Below are positions 1 to 12,252 of a DNA stretch of 64,000 nucleotides, one piece after another (positions within the stretch are counted from its first letter, which is position 1; each line of letters opens with the position of its first letter). Made by a program: the position numbers and the translations under genes. The notes under the pieces are model-generated. The model was not told the DNA's origin, did not search any database, and was given only the letters and a program-made list of their open reading frames with translations. Source of the stretch: Selaginella moellendorffii (lineage: Eukaryota > Streptophyta > Lycopodiopsida > Selaginellales > Selaginellaceae); assembly GCF_000143415.4 (NCBI RefSeq), contig NW_003314362.1, forward strand, positions 577,371-641,370, written 5' to 3'.

Positions 1-111
1 AAATATTACTGCATAGTGTAGAAAATTATTTCAAGTTAAATTTTTAATATTTCAGAAAATCAATACTATAAGTATTTAAATTATTTGTATTTTACTTAAA
101 ATAAAAAGTGA

Positions 112-721
112 TTAACAAGGATAGGTATTTGATGACCATCTTGCCTTAATAAAAGGATGATGAGAAAACACTCTTTGTAAAGATTCATATAAGACTAAGT
201 TACAATCATTTTGTAAAGATAAAATATAAATTGATTTATCACAAAAAGTATTTGGTGACCAGACAACATTATTACTATTTGAATATAAAACTATGTTTCC
301 ATCTATTTGCATTTTAAATTCACAATTCTTATATTTATCTGATCCTACAAACCATTTTTTTTTTTTTTCAAATATATAGCCAAAATACAATTGAGATGTA
401 AATATAAAATAGCTTTTCTATTTGGAGATAATAAAAATGTTTCCCATGATCATATTCAATATTATTATCATTTGTATTACATTGATCATAGTGTTTTCCA
501 GATGTACTATATAGCCACATTTGATTAATAACATTTAATGAACCAATAATATCATCTTGTACTGTAAATGGAAATTCCATACTTTGTCCTTTAGGGAATT
601 CTTCTGAGGATATATTATTAATAATTAATTCCTTTGCATATAAGATTAAATCAATACTCTCTTGACTTATTGTATTTTTTCCCCCATAGCCAAGTATAGA
701 ATTCATTTTAAACAAATGCAA
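112..721 (-). pseudogene. B-lectin (GNA-like mannose-binding lectin) gene, broken
   Basis: On the minus strand, 390-112 encodes two copies of the bulb-lectin signature Q-x-D-x-N-x-V-x-Y in slightly changed form (MQIDGNIVLY and LQNDCNLVLY), plus VVWSPNT and ARWSSNTYPC, which look like the lectin Trp/Cys positions. Reading frame 721-368 immediately upstream has MNSILGYGGKNTIS, similar to the start of such domains. The two frames are offset around a 13-T run at about 358-370, so the gene is frameshifted unless a small intron removes that run. No signal peptide or kinase domain is visible. Sequence is very AT-rich, as in a decaying copy. Lectin family: fairly sure. Functional gene: doubtful. Confidence 0.5.
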
Positions 722-2640
722 AATATCAGCAAACTTATTAATTTCATAGTTTATTAATAAATAGAATGAACATCTAATATTCTGAAATTTATATTTAATT
801 TCTATATAATACTACCAATATTTTAAATTAATAAATTAAAATATATAGTCATAGACTCATAATATAATATTATTATATTTAAAGTAAAATTATATTTTTT
901 TATTATCTTTTTTTATTAGTTAATCATATCTGTTAGTTGTGATTTTTTTTCTTATAAAAAGAAGGAATTGTTAAATTTTGTGGGCCACCAAATCCAGTCA
1001 ATAGCAAATGTCAAATGGTGGGTAACTGTTAAAAGGGTTAGTTTTTTCTAACCATGTGTTATGTTGATGTTTGTTGTTAGCCAATGGGAGGTTGCGAACT
1101 GCTTGGGGTGACAGAAGAAAGTGTTATGACACATGTCACATGCAACTGTGTTGACAAAATTGCATTGGTCAAACCAAGAAGGCATTATGACAAGTGCATG
1201 TGCTTAATGATGTGGCCAAAAATAAGTAGAGCATAGGACCAAAGGCTGTAATTAACTTTGGTTTAATCAACTATTTAATTCAAGAGCTCTTTATGATGGC
1301 AGTGGCAGCCAGTGACTCTACCTTAGGGTCTCAAGACCATGTAAAATATAGTTATCAATCATTGCTAAATGATGTTTCTTTGTAGCAGCAAACTCAAGAT
1401 AGGTGGAACTAGGTTTTGTTTTAACCTAATAAAGCAGAATGCAAGCATTTTCCTTTCTAAGAATTGAGCACTCTACACAACTTAGTGCTTTAGGTACTTA
1501 GTCTATCCAATACAGTACTTTACTAGGAATAGGTGAGCAAATAGACTTCAAACAGCCATTAGGTCCCTTTGCTACTTTAGCAAGTATCAGCATTTGGCTT
1601 CTTTTCTTCTTAAACTTTTTTGTAGCCAAATCCAAACATTAAGACACATATTTCTAGCCAAGTGCCCTGTGGCATTATAGAAGGTACTCAATCTTATAAT
1701 GTGTTGTTTATGGGTTTGTAATCACAAATTATATAGCATTCTAGACCCTAGCATATGGAATTTGATTGTCTCCTTTGAGGAAACATGATATGCATATGTG
1801 GATCTACAACTTCATTCAGGTGGTGAGCCATAGCTTATATATGTAATAACTTGGTATAGTAGTTGTGATTTCCAACATGAGGTCCATTCAACAAATATGG
1901 CATTGACATCATCAATTTCACTTACAATTATAGCATGCAAATGCTACTGATAAATATAGCCACCTTTTCAAGCCATCTAATTGGCTCTGAATTCAACACT
2001 ATAGGGTTAAAGCTAAGAATCAGAAATATTATTTAGGGCTCTATCCTCTCTCATGGCTAGAAAAGGCTCTTTCAGTGCTTAACTTTGTCAGACCATTAGA
2101 CATTGTTCCATTGAGTCAATTTGTAAGAGATGCTTCTACTTAAACCTTTGCAACAATTACTACAGCAATCACTGGTGTATATCAAACACCTTAATACTTG
2201 CTATGCATAGATACTGATTGTCACAGATGGTACAGGATCTGGATGCTCCAGCAAGAGATCCCATAAGAGGCATCATAATATGTGGAGGGCAATTTATGCT
2301 AGAGAATGTCTAGTAAAATAAATAAAAGGAAAAGTTTGACAAAGAAAGGCCTTGAAATATGATTAAAACTTCACCTTCTTGAACCTTATTCCGAGAATAT
2401 TCCATGGCCTGCTTTGGCAGTTAAATTTGAGTGCTTAACTGGATAGGATTGAGTCGGACATTCTCCAAGTTGCCAATGCTCTGATATGGTGGCTTGAGTA
2501 CTAGAGCCCCTCAATGGAAAAATGATCTACGACCAAGAGAATGTCACGAGTTTCATTATCACAAGAAAGAGACCTGTTTCTCTTGAGTCGTAAAACTGAA
2601 AGGAAAGAACCACCCGCCAGCATCTTGGCTGGATAAACAG
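722..2640. other. Non-coding AT-rich spacer
   Basis: No convincing coding sequence, RNA gene or element end was seen. Base composition becomes more balanced from about 1000 on. The last 150 bp lie just downstream of the F-box gene, and about 2520-2590 matches the downstream flank of the second F-box copy (62360-62460). Confidence 0.5.
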
Positions 2641-2693
2641 AACAAAACACGGTTAAGAGGAGGAGCTAAAAGATTGATTGTGTGAAACTTGCC

Positions 2694-4123
2694 TCAGGGG
2701 AAACGAAGGCTGGGAGTGTAGACAAGCTTGAGAAAATCCGCAGCTCCACTCATGAACGTGCCGATTGGAAGATGAGGCTCCGGCAAGCACTGGAAGTAGA
2801 CGGCAGAGTTGTGCAGACTGACAAACCAGCACTGCATCGTCGGCTCCTCCGCAATGTTCTTGCCTTCGTACATGAGAGATCGGCCGTCCCACTTCTTGAG
2901 ATCCCATGCATTGCTCTTTTGCACCGGGACGTGAAGGAAAAGCGCATGTCCGAAGCCCCACACCTCCATCATCCCGAACATAAGCTTGTTCGTCGGCAGG
3001 ATCTCGCTCGGCACCTGGAGCTCCGCTGTCATCACCAGCTTCTCCTGCTCGATCACAGCCTTGAATAACTTGCCCGTGTCTTTGTCAGCTACGACCATCA
3101 TCGTTTCGCTGCTGCTGTCAATCATGAAGCTCATAAGCATCAAGTCCTCTGGGATGTCCACCGGAGTCGGGAGCCACTCCATTTTGGCGATGTCAAAGCG
3201 AGCAATCTTCTCGGGACGGTTGTTGACGTTGTTGGAGGTGCAGTAGAGCAGCGAGTTTGCGATGAAACACTGGTGTGCCTTGCATAGAGCGCGGAAAGGG
3301 AGCACAAATCCTGGAGGAAACCCGGTGATGGACGTCCAGGAACCAGTCTCGGAGCAGTAGACGCGCATGAAGGGCTGCTTGTAGTCATGAATGTCCGGCA
3401 CTGGGATCGGGCGGTCTACCGGCTGGACGACGCTCATTTTGTAGAGAAATCCACTGATCTCGTCCGCGTCCATCACACCCATGGTGAAAACCTTGTATGA
3501 AGAGGCCGAACGCGAGCACTGGATGGCTGATGGTAAAAGAGGTGTAAGCTTTGTTCTTTCCTTTTCAATCAGCTCGAGCCACTTACCGGAGTAGACGATC
3601 TCTTTGCCAGAGCTCATATCCAACGCCGGGAGCTTCTTGGTCTCCTTGGTGAGAGGATTCACCTAGAAAAAGAAAGAAAGAGACTCGTGAGTCTTGTCTA
3701 GAGCGATTGATCAGAAAAAAAAACCAAAGCTCTCTCTTCGGAAGTGATATCGAGAGAAAAAAGGAAGTTCTTTCCTACCACGGTGAAATGGCCCTGGGAG
3801 TCCCGGAGCAGCAGGAGGCCGAGCGAGCACGAGACGATGCTAGTGTCCTGCGCCGTAGGGATCCACGGCTGGCGAGAGAAGCGCCTTGGCTTGCCGGTCA
3901 TCGCATCATTTCCAATCACGAAGCCCGTGCGGCCATGAATGAAGAGAAACCATGGCCTGGCGCTGATGATCATCTCATACCTCCGCAAGAAGCTCTTTGT
4001 CGTGGAAATGCGGCGCCAGAACTTGCAAACCGTGCGCGATCGCAGGAGATCTTCGAGCGGGAGCTTGGCGAGGATCATCTCCAGGAGCGATCGCGGCAGA
4101 GGAAGCGGCAGTGGGGACTCCAT
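2694..4123 (-). CDS. F-box protein with kelch/galactose-oxidase-like C-terminal half
   Basis: Three exons on the minus strand: 4123-3779, 3662-3587 and 3526-2694. Introns 3778-3663 and 3586-3527 are GT-AG, and the product is about 417 residues. The N-terminus (residues 8-50) is an F-box: LPRSLLEMILAKLPLEDLLR, then TVCKFWRRIS. F-box proteins bind SKP1 and present substrates to an SCF ubiquitin ligase. The rest (GKEIVYSG, CSETGSWTSI, KIARFDIAKMEW, WGFGHALFLHVPV, MQCWFVSLHNSAVYFQCLPEP) has the plant F-box/kelch type of beta-propeller repeats. Its substrate cannot be told. The second intron acceptor was chosen because only CAG at 3529-3527 keeps the frame, and the paralog at 62562-64000 splices at the matching place. 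The start ATG lies about 90 bp from a CFAP58 gene fragment. Confidence 0.85.
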
Positions 4124-4216
4124 GGCTCTCTTGAATCGCCACGAAAAACCTCAGATAAACCCTAGAAGGCTTTCACTTCATTTCGTGAGCTCGAAGTTTA
4201 GAATATTCGGCGATTG

Positions 4217-4462
4217 CTCGACTCACCAAGTCAATCTCGCCTTTGAGCTGCTTAATTCTCGGCTTGTATCCACACTTGCCCCTGTGATCGCTCAATCACA
4301 ATGGAAAGAGAGAGAAACCAACCTGATACATTTGCAGCTCGGATGCCATTGCTTTCATTTGCCTCGTCTTCTCCTTTGAACTTTTCAAGTAGACCGCCAA
4401 TTGTTCTACCATCTCTGGTCTTGCCAAGATGTTTCAAAGCTCCACGTACAGCTTTTTGTTCT
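4217..4462 (-). pseudogene. CFAP58 gene fragment (parts of two late exons plus the intron between)
   Basis: The minus strand matches CFAP58 exon 14, its following intron and the start of exon 15 (55018-55340). Shared stretches include GATGGTAGAACAATTGGCGG and GCAATGGCATCCGAGCTGCA, followed by the splice donor CAG/GTTGG. A 9-bp deletion after GGCAAGAC and several substitutions separate it from the real gene. Because the intron is present, this is a DNA-level copy, not a retrocopy. It lies in the same orientation immediately upstream of the F-box gene and may form part of its promoter or 5' UTR. Confidence 0.85.
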
Positions 4463-4489
4463 AAGCAAACGAGATAAACTTTAGGGTTG

Positions 4490-5220
4490 TGAAATATACG
4501 CTTATAGTCTTTAAATACAATCTTTATATTCTTTCACTTTTAGCGATCCATGCTACTGCATCTCATAGTTACCATACCAATAGCATTGAGCCATAGGCTT
4601 TGTCTATTGATTCGTTACAACTGTGGTGGAGAGTCAGACATTCAGCCTTTGGCATCATCTGAAGATCCTTGATTACTGCTGGTGGTGATGAACTCACATA
4701 ACTCTTAAAGACCGGAGCAGGCATGTGAAGCACTTCGTCTATTTGTTACTGTCTTTTCTTTATAAGAATCAATTTTTAAAATTTCAAATTTTGTCAAACA
4801 AAGAAAATACTATTCTGCATGTGTTTATTTTTTCCCCATGTTCAATTATAGAATATTTCATTTTATAGAAAGGTATGGCATCCTTAAAAAATTTAAAATT
4901 AAAGTTTAACTTAAAATAGTGTTTAAATTGTTTGAATTTAGTTAATAATTATATACTAATAAATAAAAGAATAAAGAAACATGCTAATTATAATATAGAT
5001 ATCAAGCAATTTTTGCAAAAATAGAAGTATTTTAACCTTTAAGCTTTTGCTCACAAAACCTGTGTGACCAGTTTAACCATTTGGACCTTGATCATGTTTT
5101 GAATGGTGAAAAGATCAAAGTAAACAAGAGAAGACCACAACTTTTGCAAAATAACAATGTGAGTTAAATAGCTTAAATTAACTATATTCAAGTTAAGCAA
5201 AACATATTAGGGCTTGTTAA
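4490..5220. repeat. Block shared, with inversions, with 61195-61980
   Basis: 4490-4705 is present as a reverse complement at about 61195-61440; for example GCCATAGGCTTTGTCTATTG here matches the reverse complement of CAATAGACAAAGCCTATGGC there. 4770-4960 matches 61465-61660 in direct orientation (GCATGTGTTTATTTTTTCCC). 5050-5150 is inverted again relative to about 61735-61815. The pattern is a scrambled segmental duplication next to both F-box copies, or a repeat element with foldback structure. Confidence 0.7.
4706..4755 (+). pseudogene. Second CFAP58 fragment (end of exon 13 and intron start), inverted relative to the first
   Basis: About 45 bp match CFAP58 54907-54950, including the exon 13 end GACCG(G)AGCAGG and the intron sequence GTGAAGCACTTCGTCTATTTG. 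It is on the plus strand, whereas the larger fragment at 4217-4462 is on the minus strand. The duplicated CFAP58 segment has therefore been broken and partly inverted around the block at 4490-4705. Confidence 0.75.
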
Positions 5221-6140
5221 CCAGGAGACTTTATCATATATACAATAATGGCCAGTTCAGTGTACTTAGTTTAGCCTTCCAAAACACTCTTGCAAGTTAC
5301 CCAAGTTTGCTATACGAAGATCACACCAGTCCATGTTTGCTCAGATTCTCGATGAATTCCACAAGACAATGTGGGAATCATCAAGCTTGTATAAGCCCAC
5401 ACTGACCATTTGCATTTAATCTAATTTCTACATTGAAGATCCACCAAAAGCCATTTTTGCTTGAGGTTCTCTCTCATTGTTTCACATCTTGTATGAAAGC
5501 TTTGAGATGGTGACGGTCGTGTGATACGGTACCTGGCCAATGACACGCACTTAGCAAAGATGCGAGCTCCAGTTCCTTGCGCACAGGGGAGAAGATTCGG
5601 CAATGCTGGAGAAGGGATCAAATCAGTGCTTTATTCATTCTACACATTTTTCTGCCCAGCTTTTCCTGCATTTTGAATCAAGATTGATGAACTTGAAAAG
5701 CAAATGAATATACCAGAAAGGCACCTTACGTAAAAGCCCAGCCTTCACTCAGTCTTTCACTCATCAGATTCCTGAAAGAGATCCATAGCAGCCACCCAAG
5801 CTCCCCTTGCAAACCTTTTCAAAATGAACGTACACCCAAAGCCTGCTTACTACTTCATTAATGGACTTTACCATCTCGAACTTATCAAAAACTGTCACAC
5901 AAGATCGAATGCACAAGTAGAAGTTTTGGATCAAAATAACACAAGAAAGAAGTTTAAGAAGCACTTCACAAGAGAAAATGTGTCAGTGAACAGATTACAC
6001 ATTCTCTAAGAGGTTGACAGCTTCAATCAAGATGGCTGCAAGAAAATGGAATATCACAAAGACACGGCCATGCAAATTTTCGATATAGAAGTATGCCTAG
6101 TTTGAGTTTGGGTGTATGGAACCCGAAAGCCATTTGCATC
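5221..6140. other. Spacer without a recognised gene
   Basis: Only short reading frames. A stretch near 5540-5600 on the minus strand (GAACTGGAGCTCGCATC) resembles the PPR-like wording in the pseudogene at 6230-6760 and could be a scrap of the same family. Too short to call. Confidence 0.4.
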
Positions 6141-6229
6141 AGCTATAGTTTAGCGTAGTTGTCTAGTGCCAAGAATGGCGTTGTCTCCATCTCCTGTACA
6201 AAAGCATTGGAGAGGAGTACGTACAGCAA

Positions 6230-6760
6230 CAATCGCGTGGGTGATAAGATCCAAGGCTGCCCGTGCGGCCTGGTCAGCGTCACAATGCAAACCTGGGCAG
6301 AGATGCGAGCTCCACTTCGTCCGGGACGAACGGCATGCTCATCGCCAGATCGATCGCGTCGCCCAACCGGCCGATCCACGCCAGGAAATCCGCATGAGAA
6401 GTGTGATCGCTCAGCCCAGACGCCGTGATCCGCGAGCAGCGACTGGAAGTGGTGGCAGCTCTCATTGATCAGTGAGGACGGTGAGGAGCGTCATGCCGTC
6501 GGGATCCACTCCCGCGATCCACATCAAGCGCAGCAGCTGGATGCCGTGATCCAGATCGCCGTTGTTGGAGTGGCCGGCCATCATCGTGTTCCAGAGCGTC
6601 ATGTCCGGATTGGCGATGCCAGAGAAGAGAGCCCACGTCCCAGTCTTGGAGTAGACGTTGAACATCGCCATGAGGGACAGCTGATCCGGCTGTGTGGTTG
6701 CGGACTGGGTCATGGAGTGGAAGAGATCCGCGGAGCTGGGATCCCAAGACACCAAAGAAA
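6230..6760 (-). pseudogene. PPR (PLS-type) pseudogene fragment
   Basis: Minus-strand frames give PPR-like wording: DMTLWNTMMAGHSNNGDLDH followed by GIQLLRLMWIAGVDPDGMTL, which fits the "W-N-[ST]-M-I-x-G-x-x-x-x-G ... A-L-x-L-F-x-x-M...G-V-x-P-D-x-x-T" pattern. Then, in a shifted frame, HADFLAWIGRLGDAIDLAMSMPFVPDEVE resembles the last PPR/E-motif region. The change of frame around 6460 and the lack of a start or full repeat array mark it as broken. PPR proteins bind organellar RNA; this remnant is unlikely to function. Confidence 0.7.
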
Positions 6761-6929
6761 GAAATTTTTCTGTGGTACCACAGCAAGAAGCTGGTCATTG
6801 TCAAATGGCATAATGCCATAAACTTCCAATTCTCTTCCAAGTCTGGTATGCAAAAAAAAAAAAAAGAAACGGCTTCAGCAACATTTACCAACCAAAGAAT
6901 TTGACGTGATGATCCAAGCAAATGCAAGG

Positions 6930-8090
6930 AAATATCACTCCTTTCCTGCCTCAGCTGGCACCTCCCTGCTTTATAGACTCAAAACTAAGAAACCTCACAA
7001 ATGCTTACTATCTTAAATTGTAGTGAATAACTGTCCACCAGTTTGCATCCATTCTAATCTTCATGTTGTTTTATGCTGTTGATCTTGCAAAGAGGGTTGC
7101 AGATGGGAAGATCATAGCCTGTAACAAAGCAAAGATATATTAGAGAAATATACAACAAAGCTGTAGTCCAGTGCTAAAACTGCATTCAAAAGGTCACCAT
7201 AACACACATGAATCTTCAGGTGAAACTTTTCTTACCCACGAATGTCTAAAGGTTTCCAAGTTAAACTTATGTCATCTCTAGTTTAATAGTCTCAAGATGT
7301 TACAACCTGTGACACACAGATCATGATTAGCAAAATGGACAAGAGGAATTTGAAATAAAATTGTTGATTATTCAGTCTATGTTAAATTCCATGTTACGTC
7401 ATTATGAAGACCCTAGTCCCCAAGGGCAATAAGAAATTGCAAGATTGATTATAGGAAGTTGGTTTAAATTTAAAGCAATTGAAATGTGTATTTGGGTTCA
7501 AAAACACAATTTATTTTGGGTACTATATTTTTTATGAGAGTTTGCAAATTGATCTTGACAAACTTATGACTGTTCAATATGCCTTATTCAAAAGTGTGTG
7601 AATAATGTGTAACACAAAAAAGACGTCACTATGCTTCACTTTGGACAATCATTCCTTCAGTGCTAGGACTGAGGAGACCACCACATATGGGAGACCTCAA
7701 TGCTTGAGTCAAAATAACTCTTAGGCTTGTGGTGATGACACGGTGATGAAGAAGAGGGGAGACATTGTTGAATGTATTGTGAATTTTATGATAACCAAAA
7801 AGCACTCCATTTCACTGATTCACCTCCATAAGTGGGTTTTGTTACCACAATCCACTAGAATTCTAATGTAATAACTTGTGATTCAACTTGGAGCAAGAAA
7901 ATTTCGATCAATCTGGCATCCAAAACAAAATATCCCAGTTCAAAGCATAAGAATTACCAAAAAGAGAAAATGAAAGAGATAAATACATAAAAATCACAAA
8001 ACCCTCAGATTTGAATAACCATAACTATTTCTTAGAGAGTGCTACATTTTAACCATCAATTTCAAGAATCAGATGTCAATAGCACTTTTA
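6930..8090. other. AT-rich spacer, nothing recognised
   Basis: No coding frame, RNA gene or element end could be supported here. Confidence 0.4.
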
Positions 8091-8099
8091 AATAAAGAA

Positions 8100-8790
8100 G
8101 TATATATGTATATGTATATGTATGTGTATATGTATATACATATATGTATATATCTGTGTGTCTATGTGTCTGTGTATACTTCTATGTATTTATTTATTTA
8201 TTTAACACTTTTACTGAAGAACATACTTCCAAAATTATATATGCTTTATACTTTAGTAACAAGTATTTATTATATAAAAAAACAAACTAGTTATCAACTT
8301 CTTTATTTTTTAAATATATCTTGTAGCTATTGTGGTATCACCTGTATTCTGGAAATTATCCACCATCATTTTGTGTTTCTTGATAATAATCTCTTTGAAA
8401 GTGGGACTTGTATTCACCTTTTCATAGCAAGTGATTATCTAGAAACTTGGACCATGAGTCATATTATTTTTACCAATTCATATAACTCAGGATCATATAA
8501 CCAGCTTTTCATATAAAAACTAAGTGGCTTATGTTTTTATAAATCTAAACCAAAACTATTATGATTCTAAAAAATATGAAAAGCTATATAAAAAGTTGAT
8601 AATATGACTTACTTATCACTTTTGTATGCAATTCTAAATAACAAAACATTTCAGGAAACATACATACATACATAGATACATACACACAAAAGTATATGTA
8701 CATACATATATATATACATATATACAAACATAAATATATACATACATAAATATATATATATATATACTTCTATATATATCTTTGTGTTGT
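8100..8790. repeat. TATG/TACA/TA microsatellite region
   Basis: Two simple-repeat tracts: (TATATG)n at about 8100-8165 and a (CATA)n/(TA)n tract at 8660-8775. Reading frames across them (runs of Tyr, Met, Ile, Val) come from the repeats and are not genes. The AT-rich sequence between and around them shows nothing else. Confidence 0.8.
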
Positions 8791-9129
8791 GTGTGAGAGA
8801 GTGTATGGAATATGGAATTAGAATATAAAAATGTACATATCAATTAATCTAAAAACCCTAGTTTATATATAAAAGTGAGTGGTCCAAATTGAAATTAATC
8901 TAACGGCTATCAAAATCCACTACACTAATATTACTTACAGCTAGTAATATTAGTATATGGCATCATACTTATACACTTGGATCTCACATTATCCCCTCCT
9001 CTCAGAAATATGGAAAGAAGTTAGAGTTCTCTTTTTGATGGGTTGAGATTTAGAAGAACATTAGGAGGAGGCACTAGTGGATTTGTAGGTGGTATTGAAG
9101 CATTTTAGTTGTTGCACATACACAAGTTT

Positions 9130-9830
9130 TAGAGGATTGGCTTGATGAATATTATATTGGACCTCATAAACTTGTAGTCTAACTTGTTACAACACTTAAT
9201 ATAATCCCTTCCACTAAATAAGGAGCCCTTTAGTATCGTAAGATTGGGAAAATGGACTAACACCAAATCATCCACCTTGTACTCTGTAGATGGACGATGA
9301 TGGGAATTACAGCACCATTGTTGTCCCACTTATATATGGCCGAAATGTTCAACAAATTCCACTTTGACAAATGGAAGAATGCTTGTTAAATTTTGATCCC
9401 AAGACCTAGTATTGGCAATTCGTAGCAATTCAAAGGTAAATTAACTCCATTAGCAATTTCAAGTCATGACCATGTAGAAGTTACATGATGAAACACTAAT
9501 ATAACTCTATACTTCTGTAACATATGCAAACCAAAAAGACGGCAAATAACCATCTCAATCCAAATGTTGAAAGTTCACATACTTTGGGATTATCCCTTTA
9601 AAAGTCCAAATGAGCCATTTCACCAAACCATTTATTTGTGGATGATAAGCACTTGAAAAAGTGTGGCATATCCCTAGCTAAGATATTAAAACGTGAAATG
9701 CCTCAGCTATAAATGCAAAACTATTATTTAAGAGAATCCACTCTAGATAAAAATATTAGAATTTCACTCAATTAAGGAGGAAGTACTCAACAACAGTCAC
9801 TAATCCATCAGCAAAAGCACCAACTTCCAT
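9130..9830 (-). mobile_element. Eroded Ty3/gypsy integrase C-terminal region
   Basis: In broken minus-strand frames one can read SAYHPQINGL (the integrase S-x-Y-H-P-Q-T-D-G motif), then near 9330-9130 PSTEYKVDDLVLVHFPNL, which fits the Y-K-V-G-D-x-V-L-V segment after the integrase core. Many stops and frame changes separate the pieces, so the element is long dead. Confidence 0.65.
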
Positions 9831-9945
9831 TTAACATTATCTTTCATTTGGTTTGACAACTGCAAATAGACATTTACGAATCTCAAAAAGCTATTAACGA
9901 CTCTTTTAATTTTAGCGTATTCATATTACACTCGACTTTTCATTT

Positions 9946-10830
9946 TGCATGTGGATGCTTCAAATATCAACCTTAAGGGTGTCTTAATGCAAGAAAGTAT
10001 GAGTGTGCATGATCAGTATTATCTCATTATGCACATCAGTTGTACATTACAACTAGTGGAAGTGAACTACTCCATAATAGAGGAGTGTTTAACAGCAGTT
10101 TAGGGTTTTAAGAAACTCCATATATATTTGGATGGTTTTCAAATGTTGTTAAAAGGTGATCATATTACAATTACTCCGTTATTGAAGCGAAAAGACTTAG
10201 TTGGTCATACTGTTTGATGGGTTTTGAAACTTTAGATATATGATTTTAAAGTTATTTATCACCTAAAGCGTTCTATGGCTAATGTTGATGCCCTTTTTCG
10301 AACTCCTCTCCCTTCTTCACTCTTTTCTCTTATTCTTGATAAGCCTGTTCTAACACCTATGGATTTTCTACACTAGAATTCTGTGTTGTCAGTGGTTGCT
10401 ATACTTGATGTATAGTGTCTACAAGATGCAAAACAAAATTTACTTTTTTCTTGACGAGGTTCATAAGGCTCAAAAGTTGAGTTGTGGATCCGAGGGCTTC
10501 GTGAGGGGTTTGAAAATTTTGCATCACTTGTTGATGACTTGCTGTTTCGGCATTTACATTCTTAATATTGCCTTAAGGATAACCTTCTTTATTTTGTTAG
10601 GATTGATCTTGATAATTATTTACGATTGGTGGTACCTTCGATATTTATTCCCCAGTTTCTCCATGCTTATTATGACTCTCCTATTCTAAGCGAGCATATG
10701 GGCTATATACATATAACTGAGAAGCTACATAAGTCTTTCTATTAGTTGGAGATATGACATGATGTTGTGTAGTTGTGTTTGGTGCCAAGCCCATAACATT
10801 ACCCCTTGTGCTACTGAAGGATGTAAGCCA
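9946..10830 (+). mobile_element. Eroded Ty3/gypsy RNase H and integrase zinc-finger region
   Basis: Plus-strand translation gives DASNINLKGVLMQES (RNase H D-A-S motif), KKLHIYLDGFQMLLKGDHIT, then LQIYDFKVIYHLKRSMANVD followed by ALFRTPLP (the A-D-A-L-S-R-x-P end of RNase H). Further on comes HMGYIHITEKLHKSFY, the H2C2 zinc-finger stretch of the integrase. Stops are frequent. It has the opposite strand to the integrase remnant at 9130-9830, so two elements are involved. Confidence 0.7.
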
Positions 10831-11059
10831 CAAAATTTTTACTTTCCAATTTGCTAACTTACCTTGTCTATTCGACCAATATTGCCTTAGCGTTAGTTAA
10901 TTTCTCTTGCCAAAGTTCTCGCCTATTGTACTAGTTCTTAGTTGGTCCTACTTAGCTTCAACAACTCACTACACGAGCAATAAAGTGTTAGCCATCGATC
11001 CATAGATTCCCAAATGCTCTTCCAATCCCCGTCCCCAGGTTAGACTGGACTTAAAGTTT

Positions 11060-11819
11060 AGCTACACTCCCCGCAAGCACAAGTAGCCAAACACACCAAG
11101 CCTCTAAGTTCCTAACATCCCTCGGTACAACAAACTTTAATCATAGGACCCTCTAAATCCCAAGCCTTGGATGCAACACTTGCTTTGGGGCATTGAGGGG
11201 AAACACTGTGGCCTAATGGCCCAGTATAGGTACCTCTACTCCCCCACTTCCATCCCGAAGGGAAGGCCTAAGCCCCTAGGAAAAAGCAAGGATCAATGAA
11301 CCACAAGATACTTAAGTGGGGTACTATTTCACATAAGCCGAGAGCACTGCAGTTGGTTTCCCTACCGGGAGTGGGAGCTGCTCTTGAGCACTTCCTTGGG
11401 TGGCCCTTCCGGCGCCACCCGAGTTTATGCTCACTCCCACCCAAGGCCTCTAAGCCCCAGTCTCAACCTCAAATTAGTTTGGAAACACCACTAGAGAGTT
11501 CTTTCAAGACTGATTCCTGGACCTCACTATCCTTATTATACGTTTGGAACCCCCTGCAGCCCCCTCCCCCTAGCCCCTTAGGAGACACATGCTTTGGGTT
11601 TTCACCCCACAACTTGTATTAGTATTCAGACTTGATCTTAGAATCGATCTTGGACTCAACCTCGGTCTCGGCCTCAGTCTCTATCTCAAACTCGATCTTG
11701 GACCCAACCTCGGACTCGGTCTCGGACCCAATCTCGGACTCGGTCTCGGACCCGATCTTAGATCTCAAACTCAGTCTTGAACTCAGTCTCGAAGTCAGTC
11801 GGACTTGGTCTTGGAGTCA
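11060..11819 (-). mobile_element. Long-LTR family fragment, left part (interrupted by the gag element)
   Basis: Read on the minus strand this matches the related copy at 60576-61200: the stretch AATCATAGGACCCTCTAAAT near 11135, CTCCCCCACTTCCATCC near 11240, and an array of GAGTCCGAGACC-type units at 11630-11819. The array continues at 17434-17525 on the far side of the 5.6-kb insertion. The outer ends of this copy could not be fixed. Confidence 0.65.
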
Positions 11820-11824
11820 ATCTC

Positions 11825-12243
11825 TGAAAAACTCCTGGAATCTCTAAACTGGGAGGAAACATCCAAACAAGATCTTCCTAGGAGTTTCAAATCTAATCTA
11901 GTCCCTAAAACTAAAACTACACTACGAGATGTGTGCACTTACCTGCTTGTGCCAAGCCAAGTAGAGACTGTGAACATGTGCTTGAAGGTGCTAGTCCCAC
12001 GCCTTTGATCCCTTGAAGGCGGTGGGTAAGTAAGACATTGCTGTGAAGGGCCGAAGAGATAGGCAGAACGACGATGTATTGCAATGTATTTTGTATTAGG
12101 GATAAGTCTAAAAACATTCTAAGTCCTACTTTTATAGTCGCTACTGCTCACATCAAGGTTAGGAATACAGTCCTAACCTTGAACCTCTCAAGTTTACTTT
12201 CCTAAGCTTGAATCCTCGAGCTTGTCTTTTTCTCCCTTCTCCA
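11825..12243 (-). repeat. 3' LTR of the gag element
   Basis: 419 bp, TG...CA. It pairs with 17010-17428. Most differences between the two LTRs lie in the first 110 bp on the plus strand; the remaining 300 bp are almost identical. Confidence 0.88.
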
Positions 12244-12252
12244 CTCTCCCAC
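12244..12252 (-). other. Candidate polypurine tract
   Basis: Minus strand GTGGGAGAG directly precedes the 3' LTR start TGGAGAAGGG. It is in the position expected for plus-strand priming; short, so tentative. Confidence 0.5.

Noticed and set aside
8073-8843. Tyr/Ile-rich frames at 8.1-8.8 kb
   Set aside because: Produced by TATG/TACA microsatellites.
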